Counted from the first letter of the stretch, positions 9,601-20,866 are shown. The stretch: 64,000 nucleotides of DNA from Streptomyces armeniacus (GCF_003355155.1 NZ_CP031320.1:3277367-3341366), one strand, 5' to 3'. Program-made: numbers and translations. Notes: generated from the sequence alone by a model not told the origin.

Positions 9601-11532
9601 CCGAACGCCGCCCCCGGACCGGACGGCGAACCGGAGCTGGACACCGCGGCGGTACGCGGCCGGCTGGCCGCCGCGCTGCCGGACTACATGGTCCCGGCGG
9701 CGCTCGTACCCATGACGGACCTGCCGCTGACCGGCAACGGCAAGCTGGACCGCCGGGCGCTGCCGGAGCCCGAGTACGGCACCTCCGCCACCAGCCGGGA
9801 GCCGGTCACGTCGCTGGAGGAGGCGCTCTGCGGGGCGTTCGCCGAGGTGCTGGGCCTGGAGAAGGTCGGCGCCGACGACAGCTTCTTCGACCTGGGCGGC
9901 GACTCGATCATCTCCATCCAGCTGGTCAGCCGGGCCCGCAAGGCGGGCTTCGTGCTCACCGCCCAGGACGTGTTCACGCACCGCACTCCGGCCGCGCTGG
10001 CGGCCGTGGCGCAGACGGCCGCGGAGCAGGTGGTGCTCGGCACGGACGACGGTGTCGGCGAGCTGCCGCTCACCCCCATCGTGCACTGGCTGCGTGAGCT
10101 CGGCGGGCCGATGGACGGCTTCCACCAGGCGGTGGTCGTGCACACCCCGGCCGGCGCGACGCAGCAGCTGCTCGGCAGCGCGCTGCAGGCGGTCGTCGAC
10201 CAGCACGACGCGCTCCGGCTGAGCCTCGGCGGCTCCGGCGCGGAGTGGACGCTGCGGGTCTCCGAGCCGGGCAGCGTGGACGCCGCGCGGCTGCTGCGCC
10301 GTACGAGCCTGGACACGTCCTCGCCGGAGGCGGTGACCGGCCAGGTGGTGGCGGAAGCGGACACCGCGCGGCGTGAACTGGCGCCGCGCGACGGCGTGAT
10401 GCTGCGCGCGGTGTGGTTCGACGCGGGGCCGTCGGCGCCGGGCCGGCTGCTGCTGACGCTCCACCACCTCGCGGTGGACGGCGTGTCCTGGCGGATCCTG
10501 CTGCCGGACCTGAACGCCGCGTACGACGCACTGCGCGCCGGTCAGCGGCCCCAGCTGGAACCGGTCGGGACCTCGCTGCGGCACTGGGCCGGACTCCTCG
10601 TCGAGGAGGCGCGTTCGGTGCAGCGCACGGCGGAGATCCCGCTGTGGCACGAGGTGCAGGACACCCCGGACAGCCTGCTGGGCAGCCGTCCGCTCGACGC
10701 GGCGCGGGACCTTGTGCACACCGGCGGCTCGCTGCGCCTGGAGCTGAGCGCGGAGACCACCAGGGCGGTGCTGACCGAGGTGCCGTCGGTCTTCCACGCC
10801 GAGGTCAACGACGTGCTGCTCACCGGGCTCGCGCTGGCCGTCGCCGACTGGCGCAACGGGCGCGGGGACGACGGCAGCGCACTGCTGCTGGACCTGGAGG
10901 GCCACGGGCGGGAGGAGTTCGCCGAGGGCGTCGACCTGAGCCGTACGGTCGGCTGGTTCACGACGGTCTGCCCGATCCGGCTGGACATCGACAGCCTGGA
11001 CTGGGACGAGGTCTGGGCCGGCGGCCCGGAGGTGGGGCGGCTGCTGAAGTCCGTGAAGGAGCAGCTGCGTTCGCTGCCCGACCACGGTCTCGGCTTCGGC
11101 GTGCTGCGCTATCTCGCGCCGGACTCCGCCGGGCTGTCGCCCACCGTCACGCCCCAGATCGGCTTCAACTACCTGGGCCGACTGCCCGCCGCGCGGCACG
11201 AGCCCTGGACACCGGCACCGGAGTCCGGGCAGGTCGCGGCCGGCGCGGACGACGACATGCCGCTGCCGCACGTACTGGACGTCAATGCGCTCGCCGAGGA
11301 GCGGCCGGAGGGCACACAGCTGGTGGCCACCTGGTCCTGGGCGGGACAGGTGCTCACCGAGGCGGACGCGCGGGGGATCGCGGACAGGTGGTTCCGCGCC
11401 CTCGAGGTCCTCGTCGCCCACGCGCGCAACCCCGACGCGGGCGGCTACACACCCTCGGACGTGGAGCTGTTGACGCTGAGCCAAGAGGAACTCGACGAGT
11501 TCGAAACCTGGACGGATGAGTGGTCCCAGTGA
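3628..11532 (+). CDS. NRPS, two modules plus epimerase: C-A-T-C-A-T-E
   Basis: Nonribosomal peptide synthetase, 2634 aa. Approximate domains: C1 5-435 (NHILMDG, N138-H139, catalytic second His kept); A1 455-975 (A3 motif at 622, NAYGPTE at 768, A10 Lys966); T1 with LGGHS, Ser1020; C2 1070-1500 (HHIAGDG at 1203); A2 1520-2045 (A3 motif at 1701, Lys2039); T2 with LGGDS, Ser2093; E domain 2130-2625 (HHLAVDG at 2279, then GFNYLGR). Eye-aligned to GrsA, A1 gives D-I-W-E-V-T-A-D-D-K (not recognised) and A2 gives D-A-W-C-I-A-A-V-C-K, close to the GrsA Phe code. The E domain predicts D-Phe. C1 starts like EntF/DhbF-type C domains, so it may accept an acyl or aryl starter made elsewhere. ATGA overlap with sbnA. 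Confidence 0.93.
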   Translation: MSDTAPIELPLLSAQREMWFAQQLDSGNPGFTMADHIDLIGPLEQARLEWAWQCVLEETQTLRARFTERAGEPVQTIHPGTGQPIRVWDFTGYQDPLAASAESMQADLRRPSSLDEQAYAAELHLLDVGYSRLFIRANHILMDGFSRTLFYSRLADLYAGRAGEPLPPLRQLVEEEAEYAASERCRKDARFWAARFPETPQPTRLSQRLPGHARHTLRASAPIPAGTAERLQAMAWEARVTWPTLLIAATAGCIRQLTGESDVLLTMPVPARRSAAAQKVPGMRANFLPLPLHLPPGIKRAELLRHTASMVRGTMRHQDYRGDQLRRELGFTGDAGAYGPTVNVLDSGADLDFGPCRGQLHNVSTGPVPDLQIIFLDAPGAGWTVRVDAHPSLYTEQELAELHGRLLSYLEEFAQAPEELPLGRIDALRPAECDAMLGVGAGSANGYFFDDVVSRVRQVASRTPDAIAVNDGVEQLTYAALAARAGMLSHRLAAERVSANSLVAIAALPGASYVTAVLAVLGAGAAWVPLDVNAPVSRGAGLLTDSGARVLLVGNGAEEYARGVLAETPGKRRPMIELDAPPGSLSQRPALAGETDPTIMLPNNISPSPAGSSMPADDDLAYVIFTSGSTGKPKGAMVHRRGMVNHLLAKVEDLRLTKRDSIVHNAPVTFDISVWQMLSALVTGGTTRVVSTDLAGDPQGLFGLVDAEGITILEVVPSLLRIVLDEWESGAQRPVLTTLRRLVVTGEALPADLCHRWLALYPNIPLVNAYGPTECSDDVTHAYIRTGQELTSARTPVGAPVRNTTLYVLGDGLRPVPSGMPGELYVGGIGVGRGYIQDPCKTAVTFLPDPFAETPGARMYRTGDRVVHRPDGQLEFLERVDHQIKIRGHRIELGEVEAALRSVPGVTDSVVNVAKDTRGSSVLVGYLAGSAQVPDVKAALAAELPDYMVPGAFVVLDSLPLTANGKVDRKALPAPDFGSATGGRPPRNPQERMLCELFAEVLGLETVSAEDNFFELGGHSLLATRVISRLRVLRGIELPVKTVFETPTVAGLALLLGDAAEARPALTKAVRPERLPLSNGQQRLWVLSHLEEGSATYHLPRALRLRGRLDKRALEEALTDVVGRHEALRTVYPETDGRAEQLILSPTTARLELPVCRLAHESELADAMTERARRPFRLADELPLRAELFELSEQDHVLLVVLHHIAGDGWSVLPLAQDLSTAYAARLHGTAPGWEPLPVQYADYTLHQRELLGDDIEGGSPLAAQQIDFWRHELTGMPEELELPTDYPRPAVNSYEGGLVSFGIGAELHRAVSELAGSVGASPFMVLQAALATLLGKVSNATDIPLGTPVAGRTDAALEQLVGFFVNTMVLRNDLSGDPTFRELLSRARDTDLAAFANQDVPFESVVDALSSSRSTSRQPLFQVMLAFQNNAPADFGLPGLTTAVHEVPTGTARFDLAFELTEQRAADGSPAGIEGKLEYSSDIFSETGAATLANRLVCLLGKVTGQPDSRLSTFDAMLPGEHDQLLYGWGDGGRAVSPSVLPDLFAARVAADPRRTALEFAGHTVTFGALNEQANRLAHLLMARGVGPGDTVALVLPRSAATVTAVLAVLKAGAAYLPVDPAYPRDRIAHMLSDARPAAILSNPSQLTALPGPNDPGYADLPAPILLNSRRTHYEMSGCSRRNPTDRHRTRPLRPMDAAYVIYTSGSSGLPKGVAVPHASVSVLCSQHQLFGVDENSRVLQFASLSFDAAAWEIISTLLAGAVLVLARDEERSPGEPLAQLIADSRIDVVCLPPTVLSAWPEDRAMPDGLTVITAGEACPPELVGRWSPGRRMLNAYGPTETTVCATISDPLQGAVKPPVGRPLAGTMVRVLDDGLRPVPVGVTGELYISGAGLALGYLNRPGLTAGRFTADPYGSPGSRMYRTGDVVRWLPDGRLDYVSRADDQVKLRGFRIELGEIETALLADPLIAQAAVIVREDRPGERRLVGYAVPNAAPGPDGEPELDTAAVRGRLAAALPDYMVPAALVPMTDLPLTGNGKLDRRALPEPEYGTSATSREPVTSLEEALCGAFAEVLGLEKVGADDSFFDLGGDSIISIQLVSRARKAGFVLTAQDVFTHRTPAALAAVAQTAAEQVVLGTDDGVGELPLTPIVHWLRELGGPMDGFHQAVVVHTPAGATQQLLGSALQAVVDQHDALRLSLGGSGAEWTLRVSEPGSVDAARLLRRTSLDTSSPEAVTGQVVAEADTARRELAPRDGVMLRAVWFDAGPSAPGRLLLTLHHLAVDGVSWRILLPDLNAAYDALRAGQRPQLEPVGTSLRHWAGLLVEEARSVQRTAEIPLWHEVQDTPDSLLGSRPLDAARDLVHTGGSLRLELSAETTRAVLTEVPSVFHAEVNDVLLTGLALAVADWRNGRGDDGSALLLDLEGHGREEFAEGVDLSRTVGWFTTVCPIRLDIDSLDWDEVWAGGPEVGRLLKSVKEQLRSLPDHGLGFGVLRYLAPDSAGLSPTVTPQIGFNYLGRLPAARHEPWTPAPESGQVAAGADDDMPLPHVLDVNALAEERPEGTQLVATWSWAGQVLTEADARGIADRWFRALEVLVAHARNPDAGGYTPSDVELLTLSQEELDEFETWTDEWSQ

Positions 11533-14500
11533 ATGCGCCGCCGAACACCGCCGCCACCACTGTGGCACCGCCGCCGAGCTCTGCCAGGGCGAAGCGGTCC
11601 AACCTCAGTGACGTGCTGCCGCTCACTCCGCTGCAGGAGGGGCTGCTGTTCCACGCCACGTACACGGACCAGGAGCTGGATGTCTACTCCATCCAGCTCG
11701 TGCTCGACCTGGAAGGCCCCCTCGACGCGGAGGCGCTGGAGGCGGCGGCGGACGAGCTGCTGATCCGGCACCCGAATCTGCGCGCGGCGTTCCGCTACCG
11801 CTCCAACGGCGACCCGGTGCAGCTCATCCCGCGTGCCATCGAACTGCCGTGGAAGCGGGCCGACCTGCGTTCGCTGTCCCCCGCGGAGCAGGAGCGCGAG
11901 GCCGACCGGATAACCGACGAGGAGCGGGTGCGGGCCTTCGACGTGGCGCGCCCGCCGCTGCTGCGGTTCGCGCTGCTGCGTACCGGTGAGAACACCCACC
12001 GGATGCTGATGACGGCGCACCAGATGCTGTTCGACGGCTGGTCGATGCCGATCGTCGTGCAGGAGCTGTTCGTGCTGTACGGCGGGCGCGGCGACCAACT
12101 GCCCCCGGTGACGCCGTACAAGAGCTACCTCACGCACCTCTCCAGCCGCGACACCCAGGGCGGTGAGGACACCTGGCGGCGCGTGCTGGACGGGCTGGAC
12201 GGCCCGACGCTGGTGCCCGGCGGCAGCCAGGACGGCAAGGCGGAGCTGCCGGAGCGGCACATCGCTCGGCTCACCGTGGACTTCACCACCCGGCTGGGCG
12301 AGTTCGCGCGGGAGCGCGGGCTGACCCTCAACACGCTCGTGCAGGGCGCGTGGGCCCGGGTGCTGGCGAACCTCACCGGCCAGCGGGACATCGTCTTCGG
12401 CAGCACGGTCTCCGGCCGGCCGCCGGAGCTGCCCGGCGTGGAAACGATGGTGGGGATGTTCATCAACACCCTGCCCGTACGGGTCGACCTGGACCCCGCC
12501 AAGTCCTACGGGCAGATACTCGCCGAGCTGCAGAACCAGCAGACGGAGCTGCTGCCGCACCAGCACATGAGCCTCAACGAGATCCAGCGGCTCGCGCAGT
12601 CCGGCGAACTCTTCAACACGGTGCTGGTGTTCGAGAACTACCCGCTGGACCCGGACGCCATGGCCGATCCGGCGCCGGGCCTCCGGGTCACCGGAGTGCA
12701 GGCCAAGGACGCCACGCACTATCCGCTGAGCCTGATGGCGCTGCCCGGCGAGCGGCTGCGGCTGGACGTGCACTACGCCCCCAGCAGCTACTCCGCCGAA
12801 CAGGCCGCCTCGGTGTCGGACCGGCTGGTGCACACCCTGCGCAAGATCGTCGACGAGCCGGACCGCCCGTTCGCCCAGCTCGACGCGCTGCTGCCGGGCG
12901 AGCAGCGGAAGGTCCTGGCGATGCCGTCCGGGCCGAACTTCCCGGACGAACTGAACGATGTCGTCCAGCGCGTACGGGACTTCGCCCGGCGGATGCCGGA
13001 CGTGCAGGCCGTATGGGACGGGGAGACGGAGCTCAGCTACGCCGAACTGGCGGGCCGGGCCGGTGCGCTGTCCCGTTCGCTGGCCGAACGCGGCATCGGA
13101 CCGGGCGCGCTGGTCGGCGTCCTCGCGGCGCCCGGCGCCCGCTTCGTCACCGCCGTGCTGGGCGTGCTGGGCTCGGGGGCCGGTTACGTACCGCTGGACG
13201 TGAACGCGCCGGACGCCCGGATCACCGGGCTGGCCGAGGACGCGGGACTGGCCCTGCTGCTGGCCGACGAGGCACACACCGAGCAGGGCGCCCGCTGCGC
13301 GCAGGAGGTGGCGGGCGCGGCGCCGCCCGTGGTCACCCTGGACGACAGGTACGAGGAGCCGGACTCGCTGCCGCCGCCGCGCGGCGCGGACGACGACCTG
13401 GCGTACGTCATCTTCACCTCCGGCTCCACCGGCAAGCCCAAGGGCGCCATGGTGCACCGCCGCGGCATGATCAACCACCTGCTCGCCAAGGTGGAGGACC
13501 TGAACCTGGTGGCGGCCGACGGGCTGGTGCACAACGCCCCGGTGACCTTCGACATCTCGGTGTGGCAGATGCTCTGCCCGCTGGTGAGCGGCGGCCGGCT
13601 GCGGGTCGTGGGCCCGCAGATCGCGGCCGACCCGGCCGAACTCTTCGGCCTGGTCGACGCGGAGCGGATCACCGTCCTCGAAGTGGTGCCCTCGCTGCTG
13701 CGTACGGCGCTGGACAGCTGGGACGAGGGCGCGCGCATCCCGGAGCTGACGTCGCTGCGCCGGCTGGTGGTCACCGGTGAGGCGCTGCCCTCTGACCTGT
13801 GCGAGCGCTGGTTCGGCTACTTCCCCGGCATCCCGCTGGTGAACGCGTACGGGCCGACGGAGTGCTCGGACGATGTCACGCACGCCCTGATCCGCACCTC
13901 CCGCGAGCTGGTGTCCGTACGCGCCCCGATCGGCACGGCCGTACGCAACACTGGCCTGTACGTCCTCGGCGACGGGCTGCAGCCGCTGCCTGCGGGAGTG
14001 CCGGGCGAGCTGTACGTCGGCGGCACCGGAGTGGGCCGCGGCTATCTCAACGATCCGCGGCGCACCTCCCACGTGTTCATCGCCGACCCGTTCTCGACGC
14101 AGCCGGGCGCCCGCATGTACCGCACCGGCGACCGGGTGCTGCAACACCCGGACGGCCGGCTGGAGTTCCTGGAGCGCCGGGACCACCAGGTGAAGATCCG
14201 GGGGCACCGGATCGAGCTGGGCGAGATCGAGGCGGCGCTGCGCGGCACACCCGGTGTCACCGACGCCGCCGTGGATGTCACCAAGGACGGCCGCGGCGAA
14301 GGCCGGCTGGTCGGCTACCTGGTGGGGGAGGCGGAGCCGGAGCAGGCCTCGGCCACGGTGTCCGCGCTGCTGCCGGAGTACATGGTGCCCACGGCGTACG
14401 TACGGCTGGACGCGCTGCCCCTGACGCCCAACGGCAAGGTGGACCGCAAGGCCCTGCCCGCGCCCGAGCTGGCGCTCGCCGGCAGCGGCCGCGCACCGCG

Positions 14501-14912
14501 GAACACCCGGGAGCGGCTGCTGTGCCGGGCGTTCGCGGAGGTGCTGGAGCTGGACGAGGTCTCCGTCGACGAGGACTTCTTCGCGCTCGGCGGCCAGTCG
14601 CTGCTCGCCACCCGGCTGGTCAGCAGGATCCGTTCACTGCTGAACACCGAGGTGCCGCTGCGTACGATCTTCGAGTCGCCCACCCCGGAGGGCCTGGCCG
14701 ACCGGCTCACCCGCTCCGCCCCCGCCAAGTCGTGGTCATCGACCCGGCCCACGACGCCGACGCCATCACCACCGCCATCGCCGGCCGCACCCTCCGCGCC
14801 ATCCTGTGCACCCACGCACACAACGACCACATCAACGCCGCACCCACCCTGTCGCGGCAGACGGGCGCGCCCGTCCTGCTGCACCCGGACGATCTGCAGC
14901 TGTGGACGATGA
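11529..14912 (+). CDS. NRPS module C-A-T with out-of-frame 3' end (terminal NRPS, disrupted)
   Basis: Single-module NRPS, 1127 aa from GTG 11529, which overlaps the stop of the previous NRPS (GTGA); GTG 11520 is an alternative. Domains: C about 25-440, A about 455-950, T with LGGQS (Ser1024). The C domain follows an E domain, so a D-specific (DCL) type is expected. Its core motif reads HQMLFDG (H164-Q165): the second, catalytic His is Gln. The A domain gives the same specificity letters as module 1 (DIWEVTADD+K), and the A3-A4 region is nearly identical in DNA. From about base 14730 (residue ~1067) the frame is wrong: codons such as TCA, CCA, ACA and AGA appear, the protein turns Ser/Pro/Thr-rich, and the real coding frame becomes that of an MBL hydrolase. 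No TE domain. Confidence 0.85.
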   Translation: MNAPPNTAATTVAPPPSSARAKRSNLSDVLPLTPLQEGLLFHATYTDQELDVYSIQLVLDLEGPLDAEALEAAADELLIRHPNLRAAFRYRSNGDPVQLIPRAIELPWKRADLRSLSPAEQEREADRITDEERVRAFDVARPPLLRFALLRTGENTHRMLMTAHQMLFDGWSMPIVVQELFVLYGGRGDQLPPVTPYKSYLTHLSSRDTQGGEDTWRRVLDGLDGPTLVPGGSQDGKAELPERHIARLTVDFTTRLGEFARERGLTLNTLVQGAWARVLANLTGQRDIVFGSTVSGRPPELPGVETMVGMFINTLPVRVDLDPAKSYGQILAELQNQQTELLPHQHMSLNEIQRLAQSGELFNTVLVFENYPLDPDAMADPAPGLRVTGVQAKDATHYPLSLMALPGERLRLDVHYAPSSYSAEQAASVSDRLVHTLRKIVDEPDRPFAQLDALLPGEQRKVLAMPSGPNFPDELNDVVQRVRDFARRMPDVQAVWDGETELSYAELAGRAGALSRSLAERGIGPGALVGVLAAPGARFVTAVLGVLGSGAGYVPLDVNAPDARITGLAEDAGLALLLADEAHTEQGARCAQEVAGAAPPVVTLDDRYEEPDSLPPPRGADDDLAYVIFTSGSTGKPKGAMVHRRGMINHLLAKVEDLNLVAADGLVHNAPVTFDISVWQMLCPLVSGGRLRVVGPQIAADPAELFGLVDAERITVLEVVPSLLRTALDSWDEGARIPELTSLRRLVVTGEALPSDLCERWFGYFPGIPLVNAYGPTECSDDVTHALIRTSRELVSVRAPIGTAVRNTGLYVLGDGLQPLPAGVPGELYVGGTGVGRGYLNDPRRTSHVFIADPFSTQPGARMYRTGDRVLQHPDGRLEFLERRDHQVKIRGHRIELGEIEAALRGTPGVTDAAVDVTKDGRGEGRLVGYLVGEAEPEQASATVSALLPEYMVPTAYVRLDALPLTPNGKVDRKALPAPELALAGSGRAPRNTRERLLCRAFAEVLELDEVSVDEDFFALGGQSLLATRLVSRIRSLLNTEVPLRTIFESPTPEGLADRLTRSAPAKSWSSTRPTTPTPSPPPSPAAPSAPSCAPTHTTTTSTPHPPCRGRRARPSCCTRTICSCGR

Positions 14913-15253
14913 CGCACCCGGACCGCGGCCCCGACGGCGAGCTGACCGACGGCCGTGTGCTGACCGTCGCGGGCACGGATATCACCGTGCTCCACACGCC
15001 GGGGCACGCGCCCGGCGCGGTCTGCCTGCACGCGCCGGAGCTCACCACCGTCTTCACCGGCGACACCCTGTTCAACGGCGGTCCCGGCGCCACAGGCCGC
15101 TCGTTCTCGGACTTCCCCACGATCATCGAGTCGATCCGGGAGCGGCTGCTGACCCTGCCGGACGACACCGTCGTACGCCCCGGGCACGGCGACTCCACCA
15201 CCATCGGCGACGAGTCACCGCACCTCCAGGAGTGGCTGGACCGGGGGCACTGA
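14732..15253 (+). pseudogene. 5'-truncated metallo-beta-lactamase hydrolase, joined out of frame to NRPS
   Basis: Glyoxalase II-like MBL-fold hydrolase, 173 aa if read from GTG 14732, which has no ribosome site. The metal site is complete: THAHNDH, the HTPGHAPG histidine, TGDTLF and RPGHGDST. Full-length actinobacterial relatives have roughly 40 more residues at the N-terminus, carrying the first beta-strands; these are missing and the NRPS carrier-domain end stands in their place, in another frame. Third positions switch from NRPS-frame to MBL-frame GC bias at about 14730. The simplest reading is a deletion that removed the NRPS 3' end, anything between, and the MBL 5' end. Coupled expression from the NRPS message cannot be excluded. 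Confidence 0.7.
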
Positions 15254-15283
15254 CCGCCCCGGCCGCGCTCTCCGCCCGCACGC

Positions 15284-15325
15284 GCCCGCCCGTTCCGCCG
15301 TACGCAACGGCGGGGCGGGCGGCGG
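15284..15325. terminator. Hairpin terminator after the NRPS/MBL region
   Basis: Left arm CGCCCGTTCCGCCG and right arm CGGCGGGGCGGGCG form a stem of about 14-15 bp with two G-U pairs and loop TACGCAA, followed by TGTTT. It closes the MBL fragment and separates it from the kinase gene. The rest of 15254-15543 shows no gene. Confidence 0.6.
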
Positions 15326-15543
15326 TGTTTCCCCGCGCGGTGCGCCGTTCCGTACGCCGCTGTCAGTGCCGCGCGGTACACCTGGACGCGGTACACCTGA
15401 GGCGGGGAAGCCCCCGCCGGGAGCGTGCGGCGTACGAGACCGGTGCGCCGCGGTAGTACGCGTGAGGAGCCGGGCCCGTACGAGGCGGACAGGCCGCGCC
15501 GCGAGGCAGACTGGGCGGGTAGCACGACAGGGGAGCGAGCACG

Positions 15544-16779
15544 GTGAGCACGGGCAACAGGCACGACCCGCAGGACCCGCACGACCCGCAGGACCGGCAC
15601 GGCCGGAAGGACGCACACGACCGGCGGACCGGCCGGCACGGCACAGGCATGCCCGACGGCGCGGTGCGCCCCGGGCAGCCGCTGCCACCGCCGTCCGGCT
15701 GGCTGGACCCGCTGGCGGCGGTGCGGACGCCGGACGATCCGTACTGCGACGTGTATCTGACCGGGACGGTCTTCCTCGACATCATCTTCACCGGCCTGGA
15801 CGCGGCGCCCGTGCGCGGCACCGAGTCCTGGGCCCGCGGCATGGGCTCCAGCCCCGGCGGCGTCGCCAACATGGCCACCGCGCTGGCCCGGCTCGGCCTG
15901 CGTACGTCGCTCGCCGCGGCCTTCGGCGACGACATGTACGGCGACTACTGCCGGGACGCCCTGGAGCTCGGCGAGGGCATCGACCTGTCCATGTCGCACA
16001 CCGTCCCCGGCTGGCACTCCCCCGTGACCGTCTCGATGGCGTACGAGGGCGAGCGCACGATGGTCTCCCACGGCCACGAGGCCCCGCCCAAGGACCCGGC
16101 GCTCGAGGGCGGGCGCGAGTGCCCGCCGCCCGCGCGCGCCTGCGTGGCCGCGCTGGAGCCCGGCGAGGACCAGGAGTGGATCGCCAGGGCCGCCGAGCGC
16201 GGCAGCCGCGTCTTCGGCGACGTCGGCTGGGACGACACCGGCCGCTGGGACCTGGCGTCACTGGCCGGCCTGGAGCGCTGCGAGGCGTTCCTGCCGAACG
16301 CGGAGGAGGCGATGCGCTACACCCGTACGGACTGCCCGCGCGCCGCCGCCCGCCGGCTTGCCGACCGGGTGCCGCTGGCCGTGGTCACGATGGGCGCGGA
16401 CGGGGCGTACGCGGTGGACGCGCGCACCGGCGAGACCGCGGAGGTGCCGGCCATCGAGGTGGCGGCGCTGGACACGACGGGCGCCGGCGACGTCTTCGTG
16501 GCGGGCTTCGTGATGGGCACCCTGGCGGGCTGGCCGCTCGCCGACCGGCTGGCCTGCGCGGGGCTGACGGCCGCGCTGTCGGTGCAGGAGTTCGGCGGGT
16601 CGCTGTCCGCGCCGGGCTGGGTGGAGGTCGCGGCGTGGTATCAGCATGTGAAGTCGTACCACGACCAGGACCCCGCGGCCCTGCGCCGGTACGGCTTCCT
16701 GGACACGCTGCTGCCGGGCTGCGCCCGCCCGTGGCCGCTGCGCCGCGCGGTCCCGACCATCGGCTTCCGCTCGTCCTGA
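15544..16779 (+). CDS. PfkB-family carbohydrate kinase
   Basis: Cytoplasmic ATP-dependent sugar or nucleoside kinase of the ribokinase superfamily, 411 aa. The PfkB signatures are visible: SSPGGVANMATALARLG (substrate/glycine region) and DTTGAGDVFVAGF, with the catalytic Asp in GAGD. GTG 15544 is chosen for GGGGAGC about 8 nt upstream. The first ~45 residues are an unusual His/Asp-rich, disordered-looking tail with a short repeat (DPQDPHDPQD) not needed for the fold; ATG 15649 would remove most of it but lacks a ribosome site. The sugar cannot be named. It stands alone between the NRPS scar and the phoH operon, in the same direction. Confidence 0.85.
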   Translation: MSTGNRHDPQDPHDPQDRHGRKDAHDRRTGRHGTGMPDGAVRPGQPLPPPSGWLDPLAAVRTPDDPYCDVYLTGTVFLDIIFTGLDAAPVRGTESWARGMGSSPGGVANMATALARLGLRTSLAAAFGDDMYGDYCRDALELGEGIDLSMSHTVPGWHSPVTVSMAYEGERTMVSHGHEAPPKDPALEGGRECPPPARACVAALEPGEDQEWIARAAERGSRVFGDVGWDDTGRWDLASLAGLERCEAFLPNAEEAMRYTRTDCPRAAARRLADRVPLAVVTMGADGAYAVDARTGETAEVPAIEVAALDTTGAGDVFVAGFVMGTLAGWPLADRLACAGLTAALSVQEFGGSLSAPGWVEVAAWYQHVKSYHDQDPAALRRYGFLDTLLPGCARPWPLRRAVPTIGFRSS

Positions 16780-16820
16780 GGGCCTGAGGGAGGACGTCGG
16801 CGCCGTCGAGCCCGTCCGGC

Positions 16821-16868
16821 GAATATATTCACTCCGCCTTGTCGGTGCCGCGTCGTACGCTTGATACT
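16821..16868 (+). promoter_or_regulatory. Probable phoH promoter with AT palindrome
   Basis: TTGTCG at 16839-16844 and TGATAC at 16862-16867 are separated by 17 nt and resemble a vegetative -35/-10 pair. The perfect palindrome GAATATATTC (16821-16830) lies directly upstream, striking in such GC-rich DNA, and may be an operator or UP-like element. Function is inferred. Confidence 0.45.
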
Positions 16869-16918
16869 GCAGGGACAACGCAGCGTAGAGAGGGATGAGC
16901 AGGCCCCAGAGGCCGCCC

Positions 16919-17965
<1,047 letters not shown>

Positions 17966-17982
17966 GGCCCGGCACGGCACCC

Positions 17983-18483
17983 ATGTCGATCGACGTCAAC
18001 AACGAGTCCGGCCGCACCGTCGACGAGCAGGCGCTCCTCGACATCAGCCGGTACGCCCTGACCCGGATGCGCATCCATCCGCTCTCCGAGCTGTCGCTCA
18101 TCGCGATCGACGCCGACGCCATGGAGCAGCTGCACCTGCAGTGGATGGACCTGCCGGGCCCGACGGACGTGATGTCCTTCCCGATGGACGAGCTGCGGCC
18201 GCCCGTACGGGACGAGGAGGAGCCGCCGCAGGGCCTCCTCGGGGACATCGTGCTCTGCCCCGAGGTCGCCGAGAAGCAGGGCGCCGATGCGCCGACGAAG
18301 CACACCATGGACGAGGAGCTGCAGCTGCTCACCGTGCACGGTGTGCTGCACCTCCTCGGTTACGACCACGAGGAGCCCGGCGAGCGCGCCAAGATGTTCG
18401 GGCTGCAGGCGGCGATCGTCGACGGCTGGCGCGCCGAGCGCGGGCTCGAGGGGCCGTCCCCGGCCCCGACCACGACCTCGTGA
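17983..18483 (+). CDS. ybeY: rRNA maturation endoribonuclease YbeY
   Basis: Metal-dependent endoribonuclease needed for 16S rRNA 3'-end maturation and ribosome quality control; 166 aa, normal length. The signature [11 protein letters not shown] (three zinc-binding His) is intact, and the upstream [10 protein letters not shown] segment is typical. It sits between phoH and the CorC-like gene; its stop overlaps the next start (GTGA at 18480), indicating coupling. Confidence 0.95.
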   Translation: MSIDVNNESGRTVDEQALLDISRYALTRMRIHPLSELSLIAIDADAMEQLHLQWMDLPGPTDVMSFPMDELRPPVRDEEEPPQGLLGDIVLCPEVAEKQGADAPTKHTMDEELQLLTVHGVLHLLGYDHEEPGERAKMFGLQAAIVDGWRAERGLEGPSPAPTTTS

Positions 18484-19814
18484 TCACGCAGCTCATCGCG
18501 GCGGCGGTCGCCCTGGTCGTGGTGGCCTGGCTGGCCGCCTGCGCCGAGGCGGGCCTGGCCCGTACGACCAGCTACCGCGCGGACGAGGCCGTACGCTCCG
18601 GGCGGCGCGGCGCCGCCCGGCTGGCCGCCGTCGCCGCCGACCCGACGCGCTATCTGAATCTGGCGCTGCTGCTCCGGGTGGCCAGCGAGATGGCCGCCGG
18701 GGTGCTCGTCACGTACGCCTGCCTGCGCTATTTCGCACACACCTGGGAGGCGCTGGGCGTCGCGATGGGCGTGATGGTGCTGGTGTCGTACGTCGCGGTG
18801 GGCGTCTCTCCGCGCACCATCGGCCGCCAGCACCCGCTGAACACCGCCACCGCCGCGTCGTACGTCCTGGTGCCGCTCGCCAGCGTGCTGGGCCCGGTGC
18901 CGCAGCTGCTGATCCTCCTCGGCAACGCGCTGACGCCCGGCAAGGGCTTCCGCAAGGGCCCGTTCGCGAGCGAGGCGGAGCTGCGGGCGCTCGTCGACCT
19001 GGCCGAGCAGGAGTCGCTGATCGAGGCCGAGGAACGGCGGATGGTGCACTCCGTGTTCCAGCTCGGCGACACCCTCGTACGCGAGGTGATGGTGCCGCGC
19101 ACCGACCTGATCACGATCGAGCGGCACAAGACGCTCCGGCAGGCGCTGACGCTGGCGCTGCGCTCCGGCTTCTCGCGCATCCCCGTCGTCGGGGAGAGCG
19201 AGGACGACGTGGTGGGCATCGTCTACCTCAAGGACCTCGCCCGTAAGGTGCACATCAACCGCGAGGCGGAGACCGAGCTGGTGTCCACGGCGATGCGCCC
19301 GGCGGCGTTCGTACCGGACACGAAGAACGCCGGTGACCTGCTCCGGGAGATGCAGCAGGACCGTATCCACGTCGCGGTGGTCGTCGACGAGTACGGCGGT
19401 ACGGCGGGCGTGGTGACGATCGAGGACATCCTCGAGGAGATCGTCGGGGAGATCACCGACGAGTACGACCGCGAGCTGCCCCCGGTGGAGGACCTGGGCG
19501 AGGGGTGCTACCGCGTGACGGCCCGCCTCGACCTGGGCGATCTGGGCGAGCTGTACGACCTGGCCGGGCTGGACGACGAGGACGTGGAGACGGTGGGCGG
19601 CCTGCTGGCGAAGTCGCTGGGCCGGGTACCGATCGCGGGCGCGACGACCACGGTGGACGTCACGGAGGACCGTTCCGACCCGACGCTGGCCGGGCTGCGG
19701 CTGACGGCCGAGTCCCCCGCGGGCCGCCGGAACCGCATCGTCACGGTGCTGGTGGAGCCGGTGCGTACGGAGGCCGCGCTGAACGGCGACGGGCCGGGCG
19801 CGGACGAGCGATGA
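18480..19814 (+). CDS. CorC/HlyC-type hemolysin family protein (CNNM-CBS)
   Basis: Membrane protein of 444 aa with an N-terminal CNNM/DUF21 transmembrane domain (about four hydrophobic segments in residues 1-170), a CBS pair (about 205-325, including [12 protein letters not shown]) and a C-terminal CorC/HlyC transporter-associated domain. The family is linked to Mg2+ or Co2+ efflux and resistance; the hemolysin name is historical. The start is GTG 18480, overlapping the ybeY stop; the frame remains open upstream inside ybeY but without homology. The stop overlaps the next gene (ATGA), so four genes from phoH onward form one operon. Confidence 0.9.
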   Translation: MITQLIAAAVALVVVAWLAACAEAGLARTTSYRADEAVRSGRRGAARLAAVAADPTRYLNLALLLRVASEMAAGVLVTYACLRYFAHTWEALGVAMGVMVLVSYVAVGVSPRTIGRQHPLNTATAASYVLVPLASVLGPVPQLLILLGNALTPGKGFRKGPFASEAELRALVDLAEQESLIEAEERRMVHSVFQLGDTLVREVMVPRTDLITIERHKTLRQALTLALRSGFSRIPVVGESEDDVVGIVYLKDLARKVHINREAETELVSTAMRPAAFVPDTKNAGDLLREMQQDRIHVAVVVDEYGGTAGVVTIEDILEEIVGEITDEYDRELPPVEDLGEGCYRVTARLDLGDLGELYDLAGLDDEDVETVGGLLAKSLGRVPIAGATTTVDVTEDRSDPTLAGLRLTAESPAGRRNRIVTVLVEPVRTEAALNGDGPGADER

Positions 19815-20173
19815 CACCCGACGAGCTCAGAGCCGCCTGCCTGGACCTGAACGGCGCCGCCGAGGACTTCCCCTTCCCGCGCAGCCCGGGGCTGTCCACG
19901 TTCAAGGTGGCGGGGAAGATCTTCGCGATCAGCGCGCTGGAGGACGAGCCGCTGCGGGTCAGCCTCAAGTGCGAACCCGAGCTGGCCGTCCAGCTGCGCC
20001 AGGCCCACGCGGCGATCCGCCCCGGGTACCACCTCAACAAGCGGCACTGGAACACGGTGACGCTGGACGGCTCGCTGCCGCCGGAGAGGGTGCGGGAGCA
20101 GATCGAGGACAGCTACGACCTCGTCGTCGCGGGCCTCCCCCGGGCCACGCGGCTGGCACTGGACCGCCCCTGA
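19811..20173 (+). CDS. MmcQ/YjbR family DNA-binding-like protein
   Basis: Small cytoplasmic protein, 120 aa, of the MmcQ/YjbR (CyaY-like fold) family. Typical elements are the early FPFPRSPGLSTFKVAGKIFA, the middle LKCEPELAVQLR and the later GYHLNKRHWNTVTLDG. The molecular function is unsettled; the fold resembles DNA-binding proteins. ATG 19811 overlaps the preceding stop by 4 nt. It is the last gene of the phoH operon; a stem-loop follows. Confidence 0.88.
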   Translation: MTPDELRAACLDLNGAAEDFPFPRSPGLSTFKVAGKIFAISALEDEPLRVSLKCEPELAVQLRQAHAAIRPGYHLNKRHWNTVTLDGSLPPERVREQIEDSYDLVVAGLPRATRLALDRP

Positions 20174-20198
20174 CGCGCGACCGCCCGCCGGGGCGGCT

Positions 20199-20224
20199 CG
20201 GGCGTCCGCCGGGCCGGACGCCCG
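20199..20224. terminator. Stem-loop after the phoH operon
   Basis: CGGGCGTCCG-CCGGGC-CGGACGCCCG is a perfect 10-bp stem with a 6-nt loop, 26 nt after the MmcQ stop. It lacks a T-run, as is usual for streptomycete terminators. The rest of 20174-20348 is GC-rich and carries no gene. Confidence 0.45.
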
Positions 20225-20348
20225 CGGGGCCGGTTCGGGCGCCCGCCGGAAAAAGCGCGGCAGGATGTCGAGACCGGGGCGGCGGCTCCGTCCCAGGGGC
20301 AGAGGCGGCTGACGCGGCCGCACCACACGTACGGGAAGGACAGCCGCA

Positions 20349-20819
20349 ATGGCCACCGCCGAAGACCTCGACCGTGCCACCGACTCGCAGTGGGACTGGG
20401 TCGCCGAACACACCCGCACGTATCTGGCCTCGGGCGGCACCGAAGGCCACGAGAACAACGGCGTGCACACCCTCGTGCTCGCCACGACCGGACGCCGGAC
20501 CGGCACGCCGCGCCGCACCTGCCTGATCTACGGCACGTCGGGCGACGCGTACGTCGTGGTCGCCTCCAAGGGCGGCGCCGAGCAGGACCCGGCCTGGTTC
20601 ATGAACCTCCAGGCGGACCCCGGCGTCGGAGTGCAGGTCGGCACCCGCCGGTTCACGGCACGCGCCCGCGTCGCGTCCCCGGCCGAACGCGCGGCCCTGT
20701 GGCCGCAGATGGCGGGCATCTTCCCGCTCTACGACGAGTACGCGCGGAAGACCGACCGCGAGATTCCGGTCGTCCTGCTCACGCCGCTGGACGGGCCGTC
20801 CGGGGCCACATCCGACTGA
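20349..20819 (+). CDS. F420-dependent (DDN-type) nitroreductase family oxidoreductase
   Basis: Deazaflavin-dependent reductase family protein, 156 aa. Characteristic parts are VLATTGRRTGTPRRTCLIYG, VVVASKGGAEQDPAWFMNLQADP and the C-terminal FPLYDEYARKTDREIPVVLL, all typical of the split-barrel Ddn family that binds F420. The substrate is unknown; relatives reduce quinones or nitro compounds. ATG 20349 follows GGAAGGA at a suitable distance. It has its own leader after the stem-loop at 20199-20224. Confidence 0.85.
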   Translation: MATAEDLDRATDSQWDWVAEHTRTYLASGGTEGHENNGVHTLVLATTGRRTGTPRRTCLIYGTSGDAYVVVASKGGAEQDPAWFMNLQADPGVGVQVGTRRFTARARVASPAERAALWPQMAGIFPLYDEYARKTDREIPVVLLTPLDGPSGATSD

Positions 20820-20866
20820 GCGGGCGGCTGAGCACGCGGTGGGGGCGCCCGCATATGCTCACCGCT

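Noticed and set aside
14735..14912. Ser/Pro/Thr-rich C-terminal tail of the second NRPS as a real linker domain
   Set aside because: Its codons have poor third-position GC while the MBL frame of the same DNA is fully coding, so the tail is out-of-frame readthrough.
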